Shown: in pieces, positions 23,677-32,292 of the stretch | Numbering within the stretch: position 1 is the stretch's first letter | How the letters are laid out: every line of letters begins with the position of its first letter | DNA from: Candidatus Cryosericum hinesii | Lineage (GTDB): Bacteria > Caldisericota > Caldisericia > Cryosericales > Cryosericaceae | Direction of reading: 5' to 3' | Assembly (NCBI RefSeq): GCF_003570985.1 | Contig: NZ_QXIW01000031.1 | Location: forward strand, 107,059 to 171,058 | DNA: 64,000 bases | Program-made: the position numbers and the translations under genes | Notes under the pieces: model-generated | Seen by the model: the letters and a program-made list of their open reading frames with translations, nothing else | The model's database searches: none | What the model was told of the DNA's origin: nothing

Positions 23677-23970
23677 ATGACCAGAGAAGACGAGAAGACG
23701 ATTGCCTGCCGGTGTGAGGACATCTCCGTGCAGGAGATCAAAGACGCCATTCACGAAGGCTATGCCGACCTGCAGTCGCTCAAGCGTTACGCCAAGTTCG
23801 GCCTCGGACCATGTCAGGGCAAGACCTGTATCTTGCTTGCGGCACAGATTCTCGCGCGCGAAACGGGCCGGACGCTCGACCAGATCATGACCCCCACGAC
23901 GCGTCCGCCGGTCGATCCTGTACCCATCGGTTTCTTCGTGAAGGGCAGGGAGGCGGACGATGAAAAGTAG
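23677..23970 (+). CDS. BFD-like [2Fe-2S] subunit
   Basis: 97 residues; the BFD/Fer2_BFD pattern is plain: IACRCEDISVQEIKDAIHEG, then FGLGPCQGKTC (four Cys as CxC...CxxxxC). This domain occurs as a separate small subunit or fused part in proline, hydroxyproline and octopine dehydrogenase complexes. It overlaps the next gene by 11 nt. The ATG is 4 nt past the previous stop; no strong Shine-Dalgarno is needed if coupled. Confidence 0.88.
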   Translation: MTREDEKTIACRCEDISVQEIKDAIHEGYADLQSLKRYAKFGLGPCQGKTCILLAAQILARETGRTLDQIMTPTTRPPVDPVPIGFFVKGREADDEK

Positions 23971-25096
23971 GTACGATTGCGTCATTATCGGCGGGGGCAT
24001 CTCAGGGCTCGCCATCGCCTACGAACTTGCCAAGAGGGGTTACAAGGATGTCGCGGTCCTGGAGGAGTGCTATTTGGGCAGTGGTTCTACCGGCCGCTGC
24101 GGTTCGGGTATTCGCGCCCAGTTCACCGGACCTGATCAAATTGTCCTGCTTCGGGAAGCCGAGGAGATGTGGACGCATATGTCCGACGAGCTGGGGTACG
24201 ACATCCACTTCAAGGCGTGCGGCTATCTCTTCCTGTGGGACACGCCCGAACTGGTGGAGAAGGCGAAGCAGAACGTCGCATTCCAGAACAAGCACGGCGT
24301 CATGAGCCGCATCATCGACCGCCAGGAGGCCAAGGAGATCTGTCCGTCGCTCAACACCGATTCCTTCCTTGCCGGCCAGTGGTATGACAAGGATGGCATG
24401 GCCTTCCCCTTTGACACTGTCACCGGTTACGCACAGGCTGCGCGGCGCCTGGGGGTGGACATTCTGACCACGACGCATGTATTTCAGCTGGAGACGACCC
24501 CCGCTCACACGTTCACCGTACATACGACCCAGGGCAACATCGAGACAAAGAACGTCGTCAATGCTGCCGGACCCGGTTCGAAGGGCATCGCGGCCATGCT
24601 CGGCGTTGACCTCCCCTACCGCCTCGACAAGCACCAGATCATGGCGACGGAGCCTCTCGAGCAGTTCCTGGGCCCCATGCTGGTCAAGAACTCACTCTAT
24701 TACTTGCAGACACACCGGGGCAACGTCGTTGGTGGTACCGACAATGACGACAAAAACGCCACGGACATCGACTCCACGTTCGAGTTCCTCACCAAGTTCG
24801 CCAGTGAAGCGTGCGAGATCGTGCCGCGCCTTGCCGGCGTCAAGCTGATGCGTCAGTGGGCAGGCTACTACGTCGTCTCACCCGACGCCCATCCCGTGCT
24901 TGGCCCTATCGACGAGGTCCCGGGCTTCTTCCAGGCCAACGGCTACTCAGGACATGGCTTCATGATGGGTCCGATCGTCGGCAGACTGTTGGCCGAGTAC
25001 GTCGCCGACGGCAAGCCCAGCATCGACATCGAACACTACAACTTCCGCCGCTTCGCCCGTGGCGAGCTCCTTGTCGAGAAGGCCGTCATCGGCTAG
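23960..25096 (+). CDS. FAD-dependent amine/imino-acid dehydrogenase, beta subunit (DAO family)
   Basis: 378 residues with an N-terminal Rossmann FAD motif VIIGGGISGLAIAYELAKRG, the C-terminal DAO motif ANGYSGHGFMMGPIVGRLLAEYV, and VVNAAGPGS in the middle. It resembles sarcosine oxidase beta and the catalytic beta subunit of L-proline or D-hydroxyproline dehydrogenases. The four genes 21769-25096 form one overlapped operon. Candidate reaction: oxidation of a proline-type imino acid. Sarcosine or octopine-type substrates cannot be excluded. Confidence 0.87.
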   Translation: MKSRYDCVIIGGGISGLAIAYELAKRGYKDVAVLEECYLGSGSTGRCGSGIRAQFTGPDQIVLLREAEEMWTHMSDELGYDIHFKACGYLFLWDTPELVEKAKQNVAFQNKHGVMSRIIDRQEAKEICPSLNTDSFLAGQWYDKDGMAFPFDTVTGYAQAARRLGVDILTTTHVFQLETTPAHTFTVHTTQGNIETKNVVNAAGPGSKGIAAMLGVDLPYRLDKHQIMATEPLEQFLGPMLVKNSLYYLQTHRGNVVGGTDNDDKNATDIDSTFEFLTKFASEACEIVPRLAGVKLMRQWAGYYVVSPDAHPVLGPIDEVPGFFQANGYSGHGFMMGPIVGRLLAEYVADGKPSIDIEHYNFRRFARGELLVEKAVIG

Positions 25097-25261
25097 GATA
25101 CGTCGCAACACTACATGAATCGAGGAAGAGGGCTTCTGTCTTCTCCCTCTGCCATTCCGGGGCACTATGGGAGCTCGCCGTTCTTGCGCGTTTACCCGGC
25201 AGGCATACACTGAGCGTGTGCCGAGCATGTTTCAGACTGGGCCTTGGCGCGGAGGCAGGAT

Positions 25262-26035
25262 ATGGGGATGTATGTTCAGGAAGTGGGACCGGCAGGGGCA
25301 CCGACCATTGTTCTGCTGCACGGAGCAGGCGTCGGCGGCTGGATGTGGCGCGACACGATGGCTGCGTTGTCTGAGGTTCATCTGCTGGTACCCGACATGC
25401 CGGAACAGGGGCAGAGTCAGGATGCGGGTCTCTTCTCGATTTCCGGAACGGCGCGCCTGGTCGCGGACCTCATCACGGAGCGCGCACACGGGGGCAAGGC
25501 TTTTGTCGCAGGTCTTTCGCTGGGGGCTCAGGTGACCGTGTCATTGCTGGGTTCTCGCCCGGACGTCGTTCTCGGTGCGTTTGCGTCGGGAACGCTGGTA
25601 CGACCCATTGCCGGCGTCGGGCTCGTGAACGCGATGCTGCCACTGTATATGCCGATGCGGAACGTGCGGTGGCTGGTGCGGGCCAACATGAAGACCCTGG
25701 AGGTTCCCGACAAGTTTGAGAGCGACTTTGCGCGCGAGACGGCGGCGCTGACCACCGCATCATACCGGCGCATGACGGTCGAGAATGCAGCGTTCCGTGT
25801 TCCACCTGGACTAGGTTCTGTCACATGTCCGGTACTGATCACCGTGGGAGAACGTGAGATGAAGGTCATGAAGGAGTCAGCTCACGACCTGGTGGCCGCG
25901 GCACCATCGGCACGCGCGTTTATCGTTGCGGGACACGGTCACAACTGGCCGGTGCAGGATCCCAGCCTGTATGCTCAGGTGGTGCGGGCATGGATGACCA
26001 ATGGGCCGTTGCCGGACATGCTGCGGCCTCTCTAA
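25262..26035 (+). CDS. Alpha/beta hydrolase
   Basis: 257-residue hydrolase: oxyanion motif LLHGAGVGGWMWR, nucleophile elbow GLSLGAQ, and catalytic His in GHGHNWP. ATG with GGAGG 6 nt upstream. The substrate is unknown; esterases, lipases and haloperoxidase-like proteins share this pattern. The 165 bp before it hold nothing recognised. It is followed by the DUF4380 gene with 17-nt spacing, so they are probably co-transcribed. Confidence 0.85.
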   Translation: MGMYVQEVGPAGAPTIVLLHGAGVGGWMWRDTMAALSEVHLLVPDMPEQGQSQDAGLFSISGTARLVADLITERAHGGKAFVAGLSLGAQVTVSLLGSRPDVVLGAFASGTLVRPIAGVGLVNAMLPLYMPMRNVRWLVRANMKTLEVPDKFESDFARETAALTTASYRRMTVENAAFRVPPGLGSVTCPVLITVGEREMKVMKESAHDLVAAAPSARAFIVAGHGHNWPVQDPSLYAQVVRAWMTNGPLPDMLRPL

Positions 26036-26052
26036 CTTTGCAGGAGGAAATG

Positions 26053-26970
26053 ATGACTGAACAAGTTGCATTCCGGGGTTGGCCCCATTGCCTGCGACTC
26101 AACAATGGTACCGTGGACCTGGTGCTGACGACGGACGTCGGACCGCGCGTGGTACGGTATGGGTTCGAGGGCAAGGACAATGTTCTATGTGAGGTCCGCG
26201 ACGAGGACGGGATCACCGGCGGCGACACGTGGCATACGTTCGGCGGGCATCGCCTGTGGCATAGCCCCGAGGCAAGCCCACGAACATACCAGGCCGACAA
26301 TGCACCGGTGCCGTTCGAGGAAGTGGAAGGTCTCATACGTCTGAAGCCCGCTCTCGAGACGGCGACAGGGATCCAGAAGGAACTGGACGTGTCGCTGGAC
26401 CCGACCGGAACAGGCGTGACGCTGACACACCGCTTGATCAACCAGGGACTGTGGCCGGTTCGCTTGGCTGCATGGGCCATCACCGTAATGGCACCCGGGG
26501 GCGTCGAAGTCATCCCGCAGACACGAGTCGATACTGGATTGTTGCCCAACCGTTGCGTTTCCCTGTGGCCCTATGCGCGTATGGACGACGCGCGCGTTCG
26601 CTGGGGAGACCGGTTTGTCGTGCTGCATCAGGACCCGACAGCCAAACCGCCGTTCAAGCTGGGCCTCACGAATGAGGCCGGGTGGGCTGCCTACTTCAAC
26701 AAGCATTCAGTGTTCGTGAAGCGTTTCCCTTTTGTCCCGGGAGAGACATATCCAGACTTCGGCGTGAACTGCGAGAGCTATACGACCGACTTCATGCTGG
26801 AGATGGAGACGCTGTCTCCCCTGCGGACGCTGCAACCCGGCGAGGCCATGGAGCACGTCGAATCGTGGCAGCTGATCCCTGACGTGTCGTACCCGGATGG
26901 GTCAGAGGACGACCTCACTGCTGTGCTGACGGACTGCTGTCACCTCGAACTGCCGCAAGCGAGACTCTGA
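26053..26970 (+). CDS. DUF4380 (mutarotase-like fold) protein
   Basis: 305-residue protein with VDLVLTTDVGPRVVRYGF near the N-terminus, GGDTWHTFGGHRLWHSPEA and NCESYTTDFMLEMETLSPL; this pattern corresponds to the DUF4380 family with a galactose-mutarotase-like beta-sandwich. The biochemical role is not known. I prefer the second ATG (AGGAGG 5 nt away) over the one at 26050. Ends before two tandem hairpins. Confidence 0.78.
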   Translation: MTEQVAFRGWPHCLRLNNGTVDLVLTTDVGPRVVRYGFEGKDNVLCEVRDEDGITGGDTWHTFGGHRLWHSPEASPRTYQADNAPVPFEEVEGLIRLKPALETATGIQKELDVSLDPTGTGVTLTHRLINQGLWPVRLAAWAITVMAPGGVEVIPQTRVDTGLLPNRCVSLWPYARMDDARVRWGDRFVVLHQDPTAKPPFKLGLTNEAGWAAYFNKHSVFVKRFPFVPGETYPDFGVNCESYTTDFMLEMETLSPLRTLQPGEAMEHVESWQLIPDVSYPDGSEDDLTAVLTDCCHLELPQARL

Positions 26971-26973
26971 CGA

Positions 26974-27045
26974 TAGCCGGCGTGACAAGGGACGCCGGCT
27001 ACTGAACGCAGTGACGGGAGAGCCTACGCACGGCCCTCCCGTCAC
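26974..27045 (+). terminator. Two tandem hairpins after the DUF4380 gene
   Basis: First stem TAGCCGGCGT/ACGCCGGCTA (26974-27001), second GTGACGGGAG/CTCCCGTCAC (27011-27045). Neither has a U-tract. Because the next gene is convergent they may isolate the two transcription units. Confidence 0.55.
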
Positions 27046-27155
27046 CACTTGCAGGATCAGGTCCCTCATCGGACGCGGCAGCTGCAGCTACCTCGCTTCT
27101 TCGGGACATTTCCCTGCAGTTCTTAGACTATGAGTAGACCTCGTTTGTTCCCTTC

Positions 27156-27605
27156 CTAAGGCGCCAACGTCAGGACGAGGGGGATGTCGACGATATCCTG
27201 CTGACTGCCATCCTTCATGCTGGTAATAAAGATGCGCAGGGATCCCTTGCCGTCCGGGGCCGGCTCCGAGGCTGCCCCAACAAGCATCAGCATCTGGTCG
27301 AACGTCCCGAATTCAGGGGCCCCCGCCGACGTCATGAAGCTTCCCTGACCCAGAGAGGTCAGGACGTTAGATGACAGCTGTTGCGTCGCTTCCCAGCTGA
27401 CTGTAGCCTCAAACGCACGGGCGCTGCCGGTCGTCTGGATACTACCTTTCCACGAGCCGTCGGTCTGCTTGACGAACGTGACCGCTTGCTGACGAGCCGG
27501 GAGTGTGACCTTGACGTTACCCTCATGCGACTCCATGGGTCCGGATCTGCAGCCAGCGATGGACAGGAGCAGGACCAACAACGGGAGAACAGTGCTTCTT
27601 CTCAT
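27156..27605 (-). CDS. Small lipoprotein of unknown function
   Basis: 149 residues; the n-region RRST, hydrophobic core VLPLLVLLLS and lipobox IAGC mark a lipoprotein. The mature part is beta-rich and has no motif I know. Start chosen at the ATG 8 nt after AAGGTGG. No Cys beyond the lipobox. Surface location is expected. Confidence 0.7.
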   Translation of the reverse strand: MRRSTVLPLLVLLLSIAGCRSGPMESHEGNVKVTLPARQQAVTFVKQTDGSWKGSIQTTGSARAFEATVSWEATQQLSSNVLTSLGQGSFMTSAGAPEFGTFDQMLMLVGAASEPAPDGKGSLRIFITSMKDGSQQDIVDIPLVLTLAP

Positions 27606-27749
27606 GGGCATCACCACCTTGATGGCAGTATAGCACCTGGGCATCTTCGTTGCCAGATGCATTTTGCTGATCGCGAGAGCTCCCTGGAAACGGGAAAGCG
27701 GGCAGGTGCTATGGCACCTGCCCGCCGGTCATGCAGAACTATCTAGCTG

Positions 27750-28373
27750 TTACGGAAGCCTGGCGAGGAGACCTTGCAGGAGAGTGAGCTTCACGTTGGC
27801 GTTCGCAATCAGCGTGACGAGACGGCTGGAGTAGTCTGTCAGCGCAGCGGTACGAATACTCTTGAGATAAGCAGTACGTGCAGTGACGGCAGCCTTGATC
27901 TGCACTTTGATTGCATCAAGTGTTGCCTGGGGCGCCTTGGCCTTTCGCTGTGTCTTCAGCTGCTGCTCAAATGTACGAATGGACGTTTGCATTGCAGCCA
28001 GCGCAGTACGTTCCGCTTCGGTCAACATGATTCCGCGAGAGACTGCTCTATGTGTTGCGTCCTTCAGGGCGGTCTTCAGATCAGTGGTAAACGTGGTCAG
28101 ATCCTTGCCAGCTGCCTTGTCGGCTTTGACTTTGTCGCGGATCAGCTTGGCAGTGTCTCCGATCTGCTTGTACAACGCTTTCAGCGTCAGAAGGTTTGCT
28201 TTATCAGCAGGTGTAAGAGTCCGTTTTGCTATGACCGGCCGTTTTGCAGTGACTGATTGCCCTGGGGCAACTGTCTTTGTCTCTGCATATACTGCAGGAA
28301 CAGTCATCAACGCGCCCATACCGATGACAACTGCCAAGATAATACTTATGAGTCCAATAGTTCTTCTTGTCAT
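27750..28373 (-). CDS. Exported helical protein of unknown function
   Basis: 207 residues with a clear signal peptide (MTRRTIGLISIILAVVIGMG, cleavage near VYA-ET). The mature chain is almost entirely helical and Lys/Ala/Thr-rich, with heptad-like spacing (for example KALYKQIGDTAKLIRDKVKA). GGAGG 5 nt before the ATG. It may be a periplasmic or surface chaperone-like or spacer protein; no family recognised. Confidence 0.72.
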   Translation of the reverse strand: MTRRTIGLISIILAVVIGMGALMTVPAVYAETKTVAPGQSVTAKRPVIAKRTLTPADKANLLTLKALYKQIGDTAKLIRDKVKADKAAGKDLTTFTTDLKTALKDATHRAVSRGIMLTEAERTALAAMQTSIRTFEQQLKTQRKAKAPQATLDAIKVQIKAAVTARTAYLKSIRTAALTDYSSRLVTLIANANVKLTLLQGLLARLP

Positions 28374-28440
28374 GTGTACCTCCAAAATTGCAGAATTATT
28401 TCCAATTACACCTATTGGACTGTGAAGGTTCCAGCTATGT

Positions 28441-28848
28441 TCACGACGAGTGAGCGGTGATGGTGACATCCAGCTTGACGGCTTTGGCCAGTGTATTGTA
28501 GACCGTGCTGCGCCCCAGGGCATACGATAGCAATTCCTCGGCAGCCTGTTGGGACAGAGATGCCGACCACACGTCGATGTGACACGATGCAGCGTCGATG
28601 CAGGGAATGTCGTCATCCCGGTGACCTTGTAATGTCATGGTCAGCTTCTCTACGGGATATCCGGACAGCTCCATTGCTGCTCCCAGGTCCAAGTTCAGGC
28701 ATCCACCCAGGGATGCTACGAGGACCTCCATCGGCCACAGGCCCTGTTTGTCGATGCCATTGCCCGTATCAAAGATCAGCTCCACGCCACGCGAGCGTGC
28801 GACCCCGAGAACCTCGTCTACCCTCTCGAACTCCAGCTCGATGTTCAC
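28441..28848 (-). CDS. OsmC-family protein lacking the second Cys
   Basis: 135 residues of OsmC fold: WPMEVLVASLGGCLNLDLGA carries the first Cys, but the usual RCP motif near the C-terminus is missing (AKAVKLDVTITAHSS follows instead). It may therefore not be a classic peroxidase. I place the start at a GTG with GGGAGG 6 nt upstream; the open frame running to 29340 overlaps the beta-lactamase gene and is a shadow. Divergent from that gene. Confidence 0.78.
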   Translation of the reverse strand: MNIELEFERVDEVLGVARSRGVELIFDTGNGIDKQGLWPMEVLVASLGGCLNLDLGAAMELSGYPVEKLTMTLQGHRDDDIPCIDAASCHIDVWSASLSQQAAEELLSYALGRSTVYNTLAKAVKLDVTITAHSS

Positions 28849-28984
28849 GAACGACCTCCCGACACGCAGGCGTTTCCAAATCAATCCTACTATGATTCGG
28901 CTTCTCCTGCAACGGCCGGATCTCCCAGGAAGGATTCGAGACGCGCGAGAGGTTCTTCTGGAGAAGTTCCAGTTGATCCAGTGG

Positions 28985-28990
28985 TACAAT
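28985..28990 (+). promoter_or_regulatory. Putative -10 box of a leaderless transcript
   Basis: TACAAT is followed by AAACAA and the ATG at 28997, with no Shine-Dalgarno. Transcription would begin about at the start codon. A convincing -35 is not visible. Confidence 0.5.
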
Positions 28991-28996
28991 AAACAA

Positions 28997-30235
28997 ATGA
29001 GCAGACGTACGAGGCGCGGATGGATAAGCATGGCGGTTGTGGTGCTGGTCGCAGCAGCGGGGGCCTTCACTGGACCGGTTCTGCGTACGGACGCTCCCAC
29101 CCGACTCCGGGCAGATATTGTCATTCCCGCGCGGCCCACCTCGCTGCAGTTGGAGACTCCTACCCCACCCTTGGCGGGTATTGTCATTCCCCGGCGGCCC
29201 ACCTTGCTGCAGTTGGACGTTCTCACCCTCCGCGAGACGTACAGGTTGCCCTCGCTGGAGATTTGTGTAATCCGCGCGGACAGCGTCGTGGATGTTGCCG
29301 TGGGTGGCGTGCGCAAGGCTGGTGGTACAGCCGCGGTCACATCGCAGGACCTGTTTCATCTAGGCTCCATGACCAAGGCCATGACAGCGACAATGCTGTC
29401 GACGCTGGTCCAGGAGGGGAAACTCAGCTGGAGCATGACCATGACACAGGCGTTCCCTGCCATTGCATCCACCATGGATCCACGATACAAGAATGTGACG
29501 CTGGAGCAGTTGGTGACCCATACGTCGGGGCTGGCAGGCTACACGACGGATCCCGAATGGGCGAGCATTCCCCCGTTTACCGGGACGCCGGCGCAGCAGC
29601 GGCAGGCATTTGCACGCATGCTTCTGACGAGCCCGCCTGCCGGTCGGGCAGGTGTGTATCGGTATTCCAATGCTGGATACGCCGTGGCCGCAGCGATCGC
29701 CGAACGGGTGACGGGCAAGACATGGGAGCAACTGATGCAGCAGCGTGTGTTTGGTCCGCTGAAGATACGAGCCGCGTATGGCTGGCCACTTCTGTCTGGT
29801 GACGACGAACCTTGGGGCCACCGCATCAAGAACGGCGTGGTCACGCCGCACAACCCGTCGGACAATTACAGGGTGCCCACTGTCCTCGCCCCGGCAGGCG
29901 ATGTCAGCATGTCCATCCTGGATTACAGCGTCTTCGCCCGGCTGCATCTCGCAGGACTAGAGAACATCGATGGAAGTGTGCTGTCGGCGGCGGGCATCCA
30001 GCGTCTCCACCAACCGGTCCTGGCGTACAGTTGTGGATGGCATGAGGAGTTGATCGACGGCGTTCCGACGAGCTGGCACCGCGGGACGTGTGACACCTTC
30101 GACACATTCGTGCTGCTGCAGCCCTCGCGGGACATCGGCGTGATCGTCTTCACCAATGCCGACGGTGACAATACGGCAGCGAACGCGTTGTTTGCTGAGA
30201 TGCCCAAGCTTGCCGGACTCTATGCGAGACGGTAG
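28997..30235 (+). CDS. Beta-lactamase/penicillin-binding-family serine hydrolase
   Basis: 412 residues. An N-terminal transmembrane/signal segment (GWISMAVVVLVAAAGAFTGP) is followed by a linker containing two copies of IVIPxRPTxLQL, then the class C beta-lactamase fold: catalytic SxxK in LGSMTKAMT, YxN in YRYSNAGYA, and the HxG-type third motif in WHRGTCDTF. It acts outside the membrane on peptidoglycan peptides or esters; resistance activity is not implied. The linker repeat is encoded by two 39-bp repeats with a 63-bp period. Confidence 0.85.
   Translation: MSRRTRRGWISMAVVVLVAAAGAFTGPVLRTDAPTRLRADIVIPARPTSLQLETPTPPLAGIVIPRRPTLLQLDVLTLRETYRLPSLEICVIRADSVVDVAVGGVRKAGGTAAVTSQDLFHLGSMTKAMTATMLSTLVQEGKLSWSMTMTQAFPAIASTMDPRYKNVTLEQLVTHTSGLAGYTTDPEWASIPPFTGTPAQQRQAFARMLLTSPPAGRAGVYRYSNAGYAVAAAIAERVTGKTWEQLMQQRVFGPLKIRAAYGWPLLSGDDEPWGHRIKNGVVTPHNPSDNYRVPTVLAPAGDVSMSILDYSVFARLHLAGLENIDGSVLSAAGIQRLHQPVLAYSCGWHEELIDGVPTSWHRGTCDTFDTFVLLQPSRDIGVIVFTNADGDNTAANALFAEMPKLAGLYARR
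29116..29217 (+). repeat. Two 39-bp repeats inside the hydrolase linker
   Basis: Units at 29116-29154 and 29179-29217 match at 36 of 39 positions, both beginning TATTGTCATTCCC. The period is 63 bp, so the frame is kept. The same TATTGTCATTCCCGCGC start occurs in the intergenic region at 58333, pointing to a dispersed repeat. Confidence 0.85.
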
Positions 30236-30288
30236 ATCCTGATCATCTGTTGTGCTGGGGCGGCCGCTTATCCGAAATCGTTGATCAG

Positions 30289-32214
30289 TTAGCTCCCATT
30301 ATCAGTGGTTGGTGATTCCTTTGCAGTGTGCCTTCGGTTCTGGAGATAATGTAACAGTACCGCGACGTCGGCAGGGCGGACACCGCTGAGACGGGACGCC
30401 TGGCCCAGCGTCTGTGGCTTCGCTGCCACTATGCGTTCGCGTCCTTCCTTTGACAGGGACGGTACCAGCGCAAGGTCCACGTCCTCCGGGATGGCGTAGC
30501 TCTCGAGCTGCGACAAGTCGCGCACCTTGGCCTGCTGGCGGACGATGTAGCCCTCGTACTTCACCTCGGTCTCCAGTTCCTCCAGCAGCTCGTCGTCAAT
30601 GTCTGCGAGGTCGGGGACCAGGGCGACCAGGTCCTTTCTCCAGAAGTCCTGGCGCTTCAGCAGTGTGGCAAGGGACGTCGGCGTCTGGATGGGACCAACG
30701 TCAAGAGCAGCAAGCCTTCCGAGCGTCGGGCCATCCGGGTTCAGCATGCGGGCTCGCAGGACCTCCTTGAGGCGGTCCAACTCCTGCTGCTTGTACACGA
30801 CACGCTGATAGGCGGCATCGTCGATGATGCCCAGCTCATGGGCAAGAGGCGTGAGACGCAGGTCGGCGTTGTCTTCCCGCAGGATGAGACGGTATTCACA
30901 GTGACTGGGTGTGATGCGGTACGGTTCGACGAGCTCCTTGGTCGTGAGGTCATCGACGAGCACGCCCAGGTAGCCGTCCGAGCGCCGCAGGACGAAGGGG
31001 TCACGCCCCCTGACCCTCTGAGCAGCATTGATGCCCGCGATAATACCTTGGCCCGCCGCCTCGTCGTACCCTGTCGTGCCGTTGATCTGGCCGGCCAGGA
31101 ACAGACCCTCCACGCGCTTCGTCTCCAATGTCAGCTTCAGCTCCTGCGGGTTGACGTAGTCGTAGGCGATGGCGTAGGCGGGTCGCATGATCTCCACGTG
31201 TTCCATGCCTGGGATGGTGCGCAGGATCTCCTCCTGCATCGGCAGGGGAACGCTCATATACATGCCCTGCACGTACATCTCGTTCGTGTTTCGGCCTTCC
31301 TGTTCAAGGAACAGCTGGTGCCGCGTCTTGTCGGGGTACCAGCGGACCTTTTCCTCGATGCTGGGACAGGTGCGCGGGCCGACGTGGACCATGAGTCCCA
31401 TGACGGATGGTGACAGGTGCATGTACTTGCGAGTGACATCGATAGTCTGTGCGTTGGTCCAGTTGAGGTAGCTGGGCAACTGGTGCTCCCAGACGCGAGG
31501 TTTGCTGCGGAAGGACCAGTGCAGGGGGGTGCTGTCACCCTCCTCCAGCACGAACTTGCTCAAGTCCACGCTCCGCTTGTCGATGCGCGGCGTCGTGCCG
31601 GTATTGAAGCGCTGGACGTCGAAGCCGAGCTCGCGGAGTGAGTCGCTGATGCCACTGCTGGCGAAGTCCCAGGCGCGCCCGGCGGGGATGGCGATGTCGC
31701 TGATGTGGATGACGCCACCCAGGTATGTGCCCGTCGTCAGGATGACGGTGTCCGCCTCATAGCGGACGTGATAATTGGTGACCACGCCGACGATATGTCC
31801 AGACTGTGTCAGCAGGTGCTCCACGCGCTCCTGCTTGAGCGTCAGGTTTGACTGGTTCTCCAGCACTTGCTTCATGCTGGCGCTGTACTCCCATTTGTCG
31901 CACTGGGTGCGCACACTCTGCACCGCGCGCCCCTTCGAGGTGTTGAGCAGCTTGATCTGGGTCAGTGCCCGTTCTGCGTTGAGCCCCATCTCGCCACCCA
32001 GGGCATCGACCTCGCGAACGATCTGTGCTTTGCCAGGGCCGCCGATGGCCGGGTTGCATGGCATCCACGCGATGGCGTCCATCGAACCAGTGAGGACAAG
32101 TACCTGGAGTCCAGCACGCGCGGCGACCAGAGCTGCTTCACACCCGGCATGACCCGCTCCAACGACAATGCAGTCGTACCTGCTGTCCCCGCTGAACTCG
32201 TTCTGTTCGCTCAT
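30289..32214 (-). CDS. mnmG: tRNA uridine-5-carboxymethylaminomethyl modification enzyme MnmG
   Basis: 641-residue FAD enzyme that with MnmE modifies U34 of certain tRNAs. The FAD-binding motif [29 protein letters not shown], the NLTLKQ and RFNTGTTPR segments and C-terminal helical domain ([30 protein letters not shown]) are all typical. Start at the ATG with AGGAGA 7 nt upstream. Isolated from mnmE here. The downstream gene in the same direction is not visible; upstream lies a hairpin repeat and the MalK-type gene. Confidence 0.96.
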   Translation of the reverse strand: MSEQNEFSGDSRYDCIVVGAGHAGCEAALVAARAGLQVLVLTGSMDAIAWMPCNPAIGGPGKAQIVREVDALGGEMGLNAERALTQIKLLNTSKGRAVQSVRTQCDKWEYSASMKQVLENQSNLTLKQERVEHLLTQSGHIVGVVTNYHVRYEADTVILTTGTYLGGVIHISDIAIPAGRAWDFASSGISDSLRELGFDVQRFNTGTTPRIDKRSVDLSKFVLEEGDSTPLHWSFRSKPRVWEHQLPSYLNWTNAQTIDVTRKYMHLSPSVMGLMVHVGPRTCPSIEEKVRWYPDKTRHQLFLEQEGRNTNEMYVQGMYMSVPLPMQEEILRTIPGMEHVEIMRPAYAIAYDYVNPQELKLTLETKRVEGLFLAGQINGTTGYDEAAGQGIIAGINAAQRVRGRDPFVLRRSDGYLGVLVDDLTTKELVEPYRITPSHCEYRLILREDNADLRLTPLAHELGIIDDAAYQRVVYKQQELDRLKEVLRARMLNPDGPTLGRLAALDVGPIQTPTSLATLLKRQDFWRKDLVALVPDLADIDDELLEELETEVKYEGYIVRQQAKVRDLSQLESYAIPEDVDLALVPSLSKEGRERIVAAKPQTLGQASRLSGVRPADVAVLLHYLQNRRHTAKESPTTDNGS

Positions 32215-32248
32215 CGCTTCATCTCCTGTTTTGTGGCGGGACTGGGAG

Positions 32249-32291
32249 TGTAACACTCTCGGGACGGTTCCATTCTTGTGAGAGTGTTACA
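32249..32291 (-). repeat. Hairpin repeat with conserved loop, copy 2
   Basis: A 12-bp stem TGTAACACTCTC/GAGAGTGTTACA with a 19-nt loop. On the minus strand the loop contains ATGGAACCGTCCCGA, identical to the loop at 4358-4372. Located directly behind the stop of the MalK-type gene. Could also terminate its transcript. Confidence 0.65.
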
Positions 32292-32292
32292 G

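Noticed and set aside
29116..29217. Two-unit repeat considered as a CRISPR start
   Set aside because: Only two units, in frame within a coding gene, with no further spacers or cas genes.
28849..29340. Long minus-strand extension of the OsmC-like gene
   Set aside because: It is antisense to the beta-lactamase-family gene, and the GTG at 28848 has a good ribosome site.
29020..29802. 260-codon plus-strand frame in the beta-lactamase-family gene
   Set aside because: Out-of-frame shadow with no family motifs.
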